A stretch of DNA of 64,000 nt. Origin: Blastobasis lacticolella. Taxonomy: Eukaryota; Arthropoda; Insecta; Lepidoptera; Blastobasidae. The notes beneath the pieces were generated by a model. The model worked only from the letters and a program-made list of their open reading frames with translations, was not told where the DNA came from and made no database searches. Positions within the stretch are counted from its first letter, which is position 1, and every line of letters begins with the position of its first letter. The translations under genes and the position numbers were made by a program. The DNA lies in NCBI GenBank assembly GCA_905147135.1, contig LR990041.1, forward strand, positions 8,803,907 through 8,867,906. The letters run 5' to 3'. Positions 11,301 to 20,045 of this stretch are shown here, piece after piece.

Positions 11301-14300
11301 ATCGTACACAATAAAGCACACATTTAATTGCGTTTGTGACATTCAATTCAAATTCTTATAACTTAGGCATTTCAAAACAGATTGCAAAAATTCTTCCACT
11401 GGTTTTCATTGCTATGAAAATGCGTTTATATTTTATCAACAAACCTACAAGATTCTATAACATGCGGAACGCTACATGTACCATTAGTCAAATATTTTAG
11501 CCTCATAAACGTTCATACCTTCATATCATCTAACAAGAATTACTCACCAAATGACCCAGAGCAGTAGACTTGTGTTCCTCAAGTGTGGTATGAGGAGATG
11601 CTTCAGGCGACCACGCTGGCCGATCCCGACCGAGTCGTCGCATACCAGCCGCCCAAGCAACATAGGCCGCCCGTTGTCTTGAGCTATCTGGAATTAATTC
11701 AAAAGCAATAAGACGCTTTCAATTTGATAGTAATAGAAAAAGAAACAAGTTTATCTACTTATAAATATACGGCGCTGTACTGAACTCATATGTCAAGTTT
11801 GTTCTCAAAAGTCGGACACGAAGAAATATCGTCACGTAAAAAATTTATTATAGATAGCCCATGTGGCTAATTATCACATCGTTTTTTAAAAATCCAAACA
11901 GTCATACATTGTTGAATGTATGACTGTTTGGACCTTTTGTGTGTTTGATATATTAGCACCTAACTGCGCTATCTATTGACGATAATATAAACTCTCTTTT
12001 ATAAAAGTCATCTTGAAAACCGTTCATTATATACATATATTCTTCACATTTCACATGTAATGAACAATAAAGAATGGGTACCTGTTCAAGTGTAGCCAGG
12101 GCCTTGTCTGGCTGGCCACTTGCCACATGAAAGCGTGCTGATTCTGGCAACCACTGCAACAAATAATGTAAACATAGTAAAAGTTGTGTTATAAAGCAGT
12201 GTGACACTGAACCTAGAACTACACTAGGTCGATGCCATGTGTATATACTTAAAGAATTACGAATCTTATTCCTACCGTATAAAGTAAGGTACACTATGGC
12301 GTCGCGAACGTAGCATCGCCTGTAGGCCTAGCACAAGTAGTTCTCGCGCGCGATAAGCGTGAAAAAGCGCGACATAGGTATTGCTATCTCTTCGTCTTAG
12401 TATTGAGAGAAAGAGACAAACGCTCTCTCGCGGCGCGAGCTTTGTCGCGGACACACTTGTGCTAGGGCCACTGTCATGGATCTAATGCAGGTCTAAGCGA
12501 TTAGTCGTGACGCGCCCAGTGACTAATATTCTGGCTTGACTATCGTGTTTGCTGGTCGCTACCCTCGCCCCACACATGACAAAGACTTATCAATGGCGAC
12601 GATGATGGGATTCCAAAAATAAAAATATAAATACACAATATTTTTTTGTTATTTTACCAACGAAAAAAGGATTCAATATTATAGTGAAAATACAAGACTG
12701 ATCGGTAAGAACAGTAACTAGAGATGAACAGAGATCAAAACTACATATGGTTCTGTAAACAATACAGCCATGTGGTGCAAGAGAGTAGAATGTAGCAACA
12801 ATCCCACCCATTGACAGGTGTCGTAAAAAATTACTAATGGCATAAGAGTCAGACAATCCTTTATTTCCAAAAACTAGACAATGGGCAGCAGCGTTTTATG
12901 ATGATTAAATTTTTTCAACACTGCAACATAAAGCCGCTGGTACAGAATATGGTAATACCTTCTACTGATGTGGAGGAGGCTCAAATCCAGCTGTGGACTA
13001 TTTTGGGCTGTTGTGTTCTGAAGACATGGTAGTGGAGATATTCTATTTAAAAACTAATTGAAGGTATATACTGTCGCCGTGTGGTGTCCCACAGAGTAGA
13101 ATAGCACCAACCCCTTACACACTAGTAGGTGTCGTACAAGGCTACTAGTGTTTTTGAGGCAAAAGATCTAGTCTCCATAGGCTGGAAAATGGGCAACAGC
13201 TTTTTCCATTGTTATACTTAGTCTGGCCTTAAATACTGTTTCAATTAAAAATAAACAAAATATTACATTTGACATTTTAAGGGCATGTTCCGGGTTTCCT
13301 ACCGCGTACCTTTGTTGACGAGTAGTGTGTGTGTAGAGTAGTGACGACCCGTGAGTCGTCCCGTGACCATGATGCATGCAAGTGTGACGAAATATCGGGC
13401 TACTCGTCAACAAAGGTACGCGGTAGGAAACCCGGAACATACCCTTAAAATGTGTAATAATAACCGCGATAGTTTAAAACATTATGTTATTACATTTGAA
13501 TTTGGAATCTGTCATTTTTATATGATTTTTCATTGTCTTTTCATATTTTGGCGCCAATACATTGTACAATATTTTGCGATATTAAAATAGAATGGGGTGA
13601 TAAAGAGAACCGAATCGCTTTGATTGCATTACATAAAGTAGGTACGGAGCCAAATGCAATTTTTAAAACTCTCCATACGCTTGGTATTAGTCTAATGTTT
13701 GTGTACCGGGCTATTAATAGGTACAAGAGGTTTAGGTAGGTAGGTAGGATTTTCTGTCAGAAACAGAGACCTCCTCTGTTTGTGACAGAAAAAGATCTGG
13801 CCGTCCACGTAGTGTTCGTACGAATAAGGTGGTGAAAGCAGTAAGGGAAAGAATTCGAAGAAATCCTGTCCGAAAGCAAAAGATTTTATCTCGGGAGATG
13901 AAGATAGCACCTAGAACCATGTCGCGTATTTTAAAAGATGACTTAGGACTTGCAGCCTATAAGAGACGTACTGGTAATTTCTTAACTGATAATTTAAAAA
14001 ATAATAGGATGGTAAAATCGAAACAACTACTGAAGCGGTACGCAAAGGGAGGTCACAGAAAAATTTTGTTTACAGATGAGACATTTTTTACAATTGAGCA
14101 ACATTTTAAGAAACAAAATGACCGTATTTATGCTCAAAGCTCTAAGAAAGCTTCCCAATTATTCGACAGAGTGCAACGTGGGCATTATCCGACTTAAGTG
14201 ATGGTTTGGTGGGGTGTTAGCTATGGTGAATGAAGGAGTGACTGAGCCATACTTTTGTGAAAAAGGTATCAATACATTGGCACAAGTGTATCAAGATACC

Positions 14301-16613
14301 ATTCTTGAGAAGGTAGTTAGGCCCCTTAACAACACCATGTTCAATAACCAAGAATGGTCCTTCCAGCAAGACTCGGCGCCGGGTCACAAAGCTCGGTCCA
14401 CGAAGTCTTGGTTGGAATCGAACGTTTCCGACTTCATCAGAGCTGAAGAGTGGCCGTCGTCTAGTCCCGATCTTAATCCGCTGGATTATGATTTATGGTC
14501 AGTTTTAGAGAGTATGGCTTGCTCTAAACGCCATGATAATTAGGAGTCCCTAAAACAATCCATACGATTGGCAGTGGAGAATTTTCCCATGGAAAGAGTG
14601 AGTGCTTCTATTGATAACTGGCCTCAACATTTAAAGGACTGTATCGCAGCCAACGGAGACCACTTCGAATAAGCTTTTTATATTTTAAATTGTTTTATAT
14701 TTACATATTAAACTAACACATTGTAAAAGTAATAAATGTTATTTACAATAGAAAAATATTTTTTTCTTTATTACAATATTTATGGCAAGACTAACTATAC
14801 TAGACTAGGTATTTATAACTAGCTGCCTGTGTGGGGATTATGGCAATAACCTTCCCTTTCGTCACTATTATTGATTGTCATGATGTGATGATGACTGTTT
14901 TTATTTACTCTAAAACTATATTCTTTAGAAATGTTACACATTAAGTACAACAACCATTCTCATAGCATTAGATAGAATAGACAAAACTCACCGGGCAAAT
15001 GATGGCGAATAGTAACAGCGGTATTGTGGAGAGTGCGAGCAGCCAGTGCACTCCGAGTGTCGGCATCACGACCAATGCCAGGGCCACCTCCAGACAGGCA
15101 CCAAGTGCCCAGAAACACTGGCAACATTAATTTCAAATTAGGAATGTGTTCGCTGAACAGTAAAACCTGTCTGCTTCAAGGATTTTGTGAATAGGCTGTT
15201 TCTACAGAGGCATGCGGTATCTTCATCCGCATTGTCACTTCCCATCAGGTGAGATGGCGGTCAAAAGCCTGGCTACTAATAAAATAGTAAAAAAAAAATA
15301 GGACTGGCCCTCGTGGTTTCCAGCAGAGGAATACTGAATTAACCAATTCAATTTATAAGCTGACTTATGTCAGACACTAACCAGCTAAGATCTCTTTAGA
15401 TCAGAAAATGGGCAGTAGCTTTTTCTGTTGCATACATATTTTAAACAGACAATTAAATTTTATTTTAATATGACAATATTCAATCAACCTGCCAAGACTT
15501 GAGATCATGACACAACCCTCCACTGGTTGAAGGAGGCTCAAGTTTAGCAAGAACTGTTATAGCAAAGAACCATTACAGCGTTATTGATGATGAAATTGGA
15601 TATTGCAAAATTAAATGTTTTGTTGTATGATTGAAAGATACATAAAAATTGTAAACTTACATCTAATAGAACTACACATTTTGCTCTTTGCTTGGTGGGC
15701 AGAAATTCTGCATACAATGTTACTCTGTAATGACAATAATATATTAGTTGACAATTGCACTACACTAGTATGTGCATCAGCATATAAAATATAGTGGCAC
15801 TTACGATTGTGGTACACATCCTATAGCAAAACCAACAAGGCCCCTGAGAAATAGCAGCCAAAGAAAGTTGGGAGCGATTGAACTTAGTAATCCGTAGTAG
15901 AACAATAAGACACCACACATGCTTAATGCCTGGAACGAAATTGTATATAATTATTAATTACATTCTTTTCTGGATAAAGTTAAAGGCACAGCTCCATTAA
16001 ACTTACAGTTTTTCTTCCATAGCGGTCACTAATGTTACCCCAAAATGTCGAACTCAACATCATTCCTAAGAACACGATTGTGGTGGTCAATGCTTGTTTG
16101 TATCTGTAAGTAAGAACAGAGAATGTAACATGAGACTTATAATTTAGTAGTGACCCATCCTGGCTTTGCACAGGTATTCTTTATTAAAATATGCTTCTGA
16201 CTTATTTCATACTATCTAAGGAAGTACAGTTTTAACTAACTTGCTGATATGCCATTCACAGTGGAGGGCAGGTGACAGTATGCTCAATATTGTCATTTCC
16301 ATTGAGTCCGCCATCCAGCAGAGGCCAGTGCACAGCGACAGTTTCACTTGAAACCAGCCAAACCCAAGAGCATTCACTGCTTGAGTTACTGTGAAAGTAT
16401 CTGTAAAGCATTTTTTTTTGTTTACAAACCTTTTTTAATTCTGTTTATAATGTACCTGGATGATAAAGGTAGTTACAGTTAGAAAATCTTACCATCAGGC
16501 ACTACCGAAACTGAAGCCATTTCAATTTCCTGCGGAGGCGGCATCGGCGGCGCTGGAGCCCGGACGCTCACAGCACTGTCGTCTAGATCCTGATATCCTT
16601 TAGCGCGCCGCAT
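2330..16613 (-). CDS. SVOP: SVOP-like transporter (synaptic vesicle 2-related protein), 12 exons, 3' end off window
   Basis: This is a major facilitator superfamily membrane protein with 12 expected membrane helices, related to mammalian SVOP and SV2; the substrate is unknown. Coding exons, in gene order: 16613-16493, 16400-16241, 16103-16007, 15929-15805, 15724-15661, 15117-14992, 12153-12082, 11687-11548, 8477-8320, 6792-6684, 5479-5395, 2419-2330. All join in frame at GT-AG sites to give 449 codons. The start is the ATG at 16613, which opens a hydrophilic, proline-rich N-terminus of about 40 residues. Diagnostic stretches: [20 protein letters not shown], the MFS loop [62 protein letters not shown], the second MFS loop EKFGRKKT, and [12 protein letters not shown]. 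Mammalian SVOP is about 548 residues; by comparison roughly the last 55 residues (final helix and tail) lie left of base 1. Exons 1-6 are closely spaced, while introns 6, 8, 9, 10 and 11 are swollen by mobile elements. Confidence 0.94.
2459..2706 (-). mobile_element. Family A short retroposon, copy 1, with 12-bp target duplication
   Basis: The element is a 248-bp insertion flanked by perfect 12-bp direct repeats TCAAAACGTAGT at 2447-2458 and 2707-2718. On the minus strand it begins with a degraded form of GTGTGGTGTCCGGCAGAG, contains GGAGATTATGGCAATAAC, and ends in a GATGAT tail. At least seven full or nearly full copies occur in the window. There is no coding capacity. The GATGAT tail resembles that of RTE LINEs, so mobilisation by an RTE enzyme is a reasonable inference. 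Confidence 0.85.
2800..2860 (-). repeat. Duplicate of the exon 12 splice-acceptor region
   Basis: On the plus strand ACCTGGAATTTGGTATGAAA, then AAAACGTAGT and AAAAAAATGCAGAAAG, repeat the sequence around the exon 12 acceptor at 2418-2458, which continues at 2719-2745 once the family A insertion is removed. The duplication carries a second TTCCAG acceptor on the minus strand but no exon sequence behind it, so it is a decoy 3' splice site inside intron 11. Confidence 0.7.
2865..2975 (+). repeat. SINE 3' piece
   Basis: TATCAGTTATTTAGCACACA, CACAAGCTTTGCTTG and TTTGGGGATAGATTGCGCTG match the tail of the tRNA-derived SINE at 36070-36275 on the same strand. The tRNA-like head is missing here. Confidence 0.65.
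2988..4733. repeat. Long inverted repeat, arms of about 330 bp
   Basis: The left arm (2988-3315) is the reverse complement of the right arm (4393-4733) with scattered differences and small indels. Shared blocks include TATCGATTTTGCGGC (left arm), the run TTGCGAGATATCGCAAGTC, and a motif reading GTAGCTCCCGAACGG in the right arm. The 1.08-kb loop holds an RTE fragment (3955-4395) whose GATGAT tail touches the right arm. It is either a fold-back element with long terminal inverted repeats or two copies of one repeat in opposite orientation. Confidence 0.75.
3955..4395 (+). mobile_element. RTE-type LINE, 3' fragment, plus strand
   Basis: The reading shows [59 protein letters not shown], then a frame change near 4200-4240, then [14 protein letters not shown] and [18 protein letters not shown] with a stop at 4380-4382 and a GATGATGAT tail. 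It is the same family as 893-1408 and is dead because of truncation and frameshift. Confidence 0.85.
5060..5376 (+). mobile_element. LINE 3' fragment, family D, next to exon 11
   Basis: The open stretch reads [40 protein letters not shown] and TDDLVKIAG and ends with AQQWESFG, the usual C-terminal end of an insect endonuclease-reverse transcriptase. It ends 18 bp short of SVOP exon 11, so it lies about 13 bp beyond the intron 11 donor motif. Degenerate relatives are at 20960-21075 and 30000-30170. Confidence 0.8.
5594..5853 (+). mobile_element. Family A short retroposon, copy 2, with 11-bp target duplication
   Basis: This nearly full copy starts GCGTGGTGTCCGGCAGAG and ends GTGATGAATGA. It is flanked by GGCATATACTC (5583-5593) and GGTATATACTC (5854-5864), an 11-bp target-site duplication with one difference. 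It lies in intron 10 of the SVOP-like gene, antisense to it. Confidence 0.85.
7640..7840 (-). pseudogene. Decayed extra copy of SVOP exon 9
   Basis: On the minus strand the frame reads [15 protein letters not shown], matching [15 protein letters not shown] of exon 9 (8477-8320). Differences inside the shared block are mostly at third codon positions. Upstream, a cysteine-containing stretch (TRCDEGV) is only loosely like the exon 9 loop. The donor is broken: exon 9 has CTGGTAAGT where this copy has CAGGATAAGT, and EFPG has become DCQD. No matching acceptor or 5' half was found. It lies in intron 9, about 500 bp downstream of the real exon 9, on the same strand. Confidence 0.7.
8504..10199. mobile_element. 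Non-autonomous hAT element with 8-bp target duplication
   Basis: The terminal inverted repeats are imperfect: TAGAGTTGAAACGGATA at the left, and TAGAGATGAAACAGATAG on the opposite strand at the right. Both are flanked by the identical 8-bp direct repeat GTTAGTAT (8496-8503 and 10200-10207), the size expected of hAT transposons. Subterminal regions are rich in CCGGATATCCGG-type palindromes. No transposase frame is visible, and a LINE (8577-9612) is inserted in it. It lies in intron 8 of the SVOP-like gene. Confidence 0.88.
8577..9612 (+). mobile_element. 5'-truncated LINE nested in the hAT element
   Basis: Broken frames encode the end of a reverse transcriptase: [17 protein letters not shown], then [40 protein letters not shown], and near the end [17 protein letters not shown]. 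This is the pattern of the CR1/L2-like group, although the clade is not certain. The 3' end is an AATAAA-rich tail. A 22-bp direct repeat (8555-8576 and 9613-9634, beginning TATCCGG and ending CGGATAG) flanks it and is taken as the target duplication made inside the hAT element. Confidence 0.8.
10270..10560 (+). repeat. Dispersed repeat family F, copy 1
   Basis: The sequence is shared with 19570-19800 on the same strand, including AAACAAAGTCGCTTCCCGCC, TTTTAAACTACGCAA, TTTAATGCGGTTTTC (with small differences) and GGTTTATAAG. Related degenerate copies are at 22745-23040 (minus), 21090-21290 and 40110-40240. The family is probably a non-autonomous element; the ends were not defined. Confidence 0.6.
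11893..11932. repeat. Perfect 18-bp hairpin
   Basis: The arms 11893-11910 and 11915-11932 are exact reverse complements (TCCAAACAGTCATACATT), with the 4-nt loop GTTG. It lies in intron 7 of the SVOP-like gene. Confidence 0.8.
12327..12466. repeat. Small inverted-repeat element
   Basis: CCTAGCACAAGT at 12327-12338 and its exact reverse complement at 12455-12466 bound a 140-bp unit rich in CGCG motifs. It is probably a miniature inverted-repeat element. It lies in SVOP intron 6. Confidence 0.5.
12868..13225 (+). mobile_element. Two degraded family A pieces
   Basis: 12868-13035 corresponds to the 3' part of family A (GGGCAGCAGCGTTTT, then CTGTGGACTATTTTGGGCTG). 13073-13225 corresponds to the 5' part (GTGTGGTGTCCCACAGAGTA through GGAAAATGGGCAACAGC). 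Both are more diverged than the other copies. Confidence 0.65.
13272..13453. repeat. Palindromic element with 54-bp arms
   Basis: The arms 13272-13325 and 13400-13453 are reverse complements over 54 bp with one mismatch (C at 13284). They include GTTCCGGGTTTCCTACCGCG and ACCTTTGTTGACGAG. The 74-bp loop contains a smaller GACGAC/GTCGTC stem. The unit is 182 bp and non-coding, and looks like a miniature inverted-repeat element just upstream of the maT copy. Confidence 0.8.
13587..14760 (+). pseudogene. Dead maT (mariner/Tc1 superfamily, DD37D) transposase
   Basis: Three open stretches together cover a transposase: an N-terminal helix-turn-helix part (13587-13739), the part with the first catalytic Asp in [10 protein letters not shown] (13829-14197), and the part with the second Asp in FQQDSAPGH and the third in [11 protein letters not shown] (14214-14543), ending near 14671 at NGDHFE. 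There are 37 residues between the second Asp and the Asp of NPLDY, the DD37D spacing of the maT family. Breaks: a frame change near 13735 with a TAGG run and an inverted duplication (13751-13791), a TAA at 14196-14198, a frameshift near 14215-14225, and a TAG at 14541-14543. Terminal repeats were not found. It lies antisense in SVOP intron 6. Confidence 0.88.
15175..15300 (+). mobile_element. LINE 3' tail, family C
   Basis: GTGAATAGGCTGTTTCTACA, CATCAGGTGAGATGGCGGTC and an A-run match the 3' end of the family C LINE on the minus strand at 31200-31520 and the tails at 34693-34797 and 47645-47792. It lies in SVOP intron 5, beside degraded family A sequence at 15395-15580. Confidence 0.65.
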
Positions 16614-17019
16614 TTTTACTTTTTAGATCCAAACTATTCAAAAATACAAACTGACGTGGGAATTCCTGTAACGGGAGTTTGTTTAAGTATTTACTTTCAG
16701 CCAATAGAATAAGTCACTTGAACTACGGATGAAATACAATTAAGTACAATTTAATTGTTTACTGTTCGTTTATAAAACAATGTACACATTAAATTCCCCA
16801 TAAAAAGATTAGAAAAAGTTAATAAAACTAACTTTCCAACTTCACCCGTGGACGGCGAGCAACAAGCAAAAGCAAGTGACAAGTGACGTGACGGTGACAG
16901 TAGTGATGACGTTGACATTGACAGCAAACTGACTTGACATTTGTCCGTTCGTGTTGGGGCTGCGTTCACGATCTCGGGGTGCAGTTATTTTTTGAAGAGT
17001 TGTTAAGGCAATCGCAGCG
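16614..17019 (-). promoter_or_regulatory. 5' flank and probable promoter region of the SVOP-like gene
   Basis: This stretch lies directly upstream of the SVOP-like start codon on the minus strand. A TATA-like TTTTATAAACG (minus strand) is present near 16770-16780, but a transcription start cannot be fixed, and an upstream non-coding exon is possible. No other gene is seen. Confidence 0.35.
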
Positions 17020-17147
17020 GATGCACAATTCAAAAACTTATCTGAACCAGTGGCTAAAACTGGAAACAAGTGTCGCTATTTTGATATATCATGCAAATGC
17101 CATCAACAGCGACGCTGTCACCGGGTCAGATTAGTTTGTGGCACTGT
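17020..17147. repeat. Family B inverted-repeat element, copy 1
   Basis: The ends are inverted repeats of the type GTGCCACAAACTTATCTGA (right end TCAGATTAGTTTGTGGCAC; left end degraded). The core is AACAGCGACGCTG. Further copies are at 19927-20045, 43453-43570 and 53731-53839. No coding capacity. Confidence 0.65.
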
Positions 17148-19569
17148 ACAATAAATAAAACCATTGACGTTGAAGACTCCATGTCGCACCAATCAACCCC
17201 GTCCTCTTGTGAGAGGGCGGCTTGAGGAAGGCTCATCTTCCGAGACAGCCTCCTTGCGGTCCCATCCTCTTCCTCCCCTCTCTCTTTGTGGAGAATAGAA
17301 TATTATACCAACGATACTACGTGGGTGCCTAATGTACAGCCGCACCGGTAAACAATTCTCTCTGGCGTTCCAATATTGCCAATGCCAGAGACATTATTAA
17401 AAGAGTCCTCACGGTTTGTGTGCTGGGCACTATCACCGTATTTTCCCACGCCAGATATTTCTAATATTGAAGCCGCATATAATATGATGAATAGGCACTT
17501 ATTTACGCGCATAGGCGTTACTCCGTCAATCTTTTAAAACTAGGGCATTCCATCAGCATTTTCTTTGCTGCCAGTAGAGTTTGCCCCGAACAAAATGACA
17601 AGATCGCACAATATGTCTCGCTGCAGCGGCCCAGCTGCCTAGAATATGCATGTAACTTTTAAATCTCACGCGATTAAAGTTATGTTAGTTTGTGATCGGT
17701 ATGCATCGGTCATATGAAACTATTCCCACCAATAGACGAATACATAGAAACAAAAAGAAAAGGAAACTGTTTGCAACAGTTGCAAATAATTAGAAACTAT
17801 TTCGAACGACGAACCTGGAAACAAAACAAAAGAAAAGGAAACCAACTGTTGCAAAGACACGGTTTGATAATTGGAAGGCACCTTTGCATGATCAACGTAT
17901 AAGTACCTGTCTACGTCAGACTAGATTGTCGGACTGCGAAATAAAATGTAATGGCACGAGGGCCTTTCAAATATCGAAAAACACCTTTTATCGAAAAATA
18001 TCGAAAAAAACCTTTCGAAAAACAAACGTTACAAACAAATGCTCCAATAACTACGGGTGATTTCATAATATGAGTGTTCATAACAGCGACTCATTATAGT
18101 CAATAGGTTTCTGCGGTGTATGAGGGCCGTGCAACATATTAGTTATTTTCCCCGAGCCTTCAATCGGGTAATTGAGCCCCTACGCAACTGCAACTCTGCA
18201 CTCTACAAAAGTCGAACTTGTGCCATCCGCTTACATACCTAAATGCGCCTCCTGCGCCTTGTATGTAGGTTGCAATTTAAAGAGGTACCATAAACTTACA
18301 AACTCAAAAGAGCCAAAAGCTGTAATTTTTGCTTCGTGGAAGGATCTACGCTACCATTTGGCGATAACTGTCGAATTAAAAAGGGAAAAATGTTATGGAG
18401 AATAACAATTAATAGGCACACTCCGGAAAGATGACCATAACTTTTTTCCCACACCTATTAGATAGTTGTCGCAGTTGTAGAAAATTAAATATCCTTTCCA
18501 ATTTGAAATCGCTCAATGTTATTGGTCATTTATGATGAATTTTCCAGTACAAAATGAAGTTTATTTTATTTGACGATCACATTTTTCTCACCGCGATTCG
18601 AGAGTTGTTGCCATAGTAAAAAAATCCTTTCGAAATATACCTAGCTCAACGTTATTGGTCATATAAGCTGAGTTGGCCGGACCTACGTTTAAATGATTTG
18701 AACTGTGAACAAAAAAATTTAATTTTTAACCAGCAACCTCAAACTTTTCTGTGAAAATTCAATTTTAATTTTCGCGGAATTTCGGACTGCACACGTGTAA
18801 TTAACCGTGACCGACTCTAGGTACATATAGGTGTACTTATAGTTAGTTCATTATTAATAGGATTTTTATATTCAACTAACGACCTATACAGGCTTCGCAC
18901 GCGTTTTCTCGTCTTTTTTACTATAATGTACATGTATCATACATTTAGACCTCCCGGAATAAATTCTCTAACTAAAGGTGAAAAACGCATCAAAATCCGT
19001 GACGCGATTTAAGAGGATTTAACGGAAATACTTACAGACAGACAGACGCGTGTAGCGACTTCATTGACTACGTATATTTACATGAATGTAGCAAGAAAGT
19101 TTTGTTATCATCAACTTGTATTACTTGTTATACCTTCTGCCTCGTTTACCCTAGTTTTCCATAAGTAGGCACTTAGATATTCACAAGTGTTTATCCAGGT
19201 AAAGGGAGGCCACGAATGCACGTCGGCTCGGGAGCTAGGTTGAAATCGAACTCTTGACCCGGTCATCGTACGGCCTAGGCCCCAGGCCGCGACCTAGATC
19301 CCGGGCTAGCTGCAGTTTGCGGATTCAGCCTTAAAACTTGTCATACCTATGGAAGAAGGTGCCTAGGTACGGGCCGGGATCGGGTTACGGCAAAACTTGG
19401 TTGTAAATATTAAGTTGATTATAGATACAGACCGTTTCAATCGGCTATTTGCTGTAAAGTATTTAATTTGTTTATTGTCTTTTTGTGTTTGCTCTTCATC
19501 AATCGTACTTATAGATTACAGTCTATTACAGTACAGTTAGAATATTCTCCAGTTCATCCAAAAATCTAT
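17148..19569. other. Intergenic, no gene recognised
   Basis: Mostly AT-rich single-copy-looking DNA. TATCGAAAAA is repeated at 17970-18020. A pair of related segments around 18500 and 18650 share CTCAA(T/C)GTTATTGGTCAT. An open frame at 17714-17902 is low-complexity (K, R, Q, N-rich) and not convincing. Confidence 0.5.
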
Positions 19570-19800
19570 ATATAGTGTAAAACAAAGTAGCTTCCTGCCG
19601 TCTGCTTCTATATATCTATGTATGTATCTGTATATGTAGCTAAGTACGCTTAGATCTTTTAAACTACGCAACGGATTTTAATGCGGTTTTCACCAATAGA
19701 TAGACTGATTCATGAGGAAGGTTTATAAGCTAGAAAAAAAGTGCAGGTAGGGGTTACGTAGGTGTACGCGACAGAAGTAGCGCTGGGTTCACTAGTACAT
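19570..19800 (+). repeat. Dispersed repeat family F, copy 2
   Basis: GTGTAAAACAAAGTAGCTTC, ATCTTTTAAACTACGCAACG, TTTTAATGCGGTTTTCACCA and GGTTTATAAGCTAGAAAAAA match the copy at 10270-10560. Confidence 0.6.
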
Positions 19801-19926
19801 TATAAACACAAACCCCTGCAAGCCCAAAGCAAGAATCAGATCCACACACTGTTACTCATTTTCTACAATAAAGTTCTCTCAGGTTGTCAAGGTCTATGGG
19901 CAAGTCTGCCGCTAAGCGACAATACA

Positions 19927-20045
19927 GTATCACAAACTTATTGGCTAATACTGGATATGTCGTTACATGGCACTTCATTAGGAAATGTATTTGAAATTAC
20001 AAGACCAGCGATGCCGTCACCAGGTCAGCTTAGTTTGTGGCACTG
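19927..20045. repeat. Family B inverted-repeat element, copy 2
   Basis: The left end GTATCACAAACTTATTGGC pairs with the right end CAGCTTAGTTTGTGGCACTG. The interior is diverged from the other copies except around GCGATGCCGTCACC. Confidence 0.65.

Noticed and set aside
13272..13453. The 54-bp inverted repeat as the terminal repeats of the maT copy
   Set aside because: Both arms lie upstream of the transposase and no copy of an arm is found downstream of 14671.
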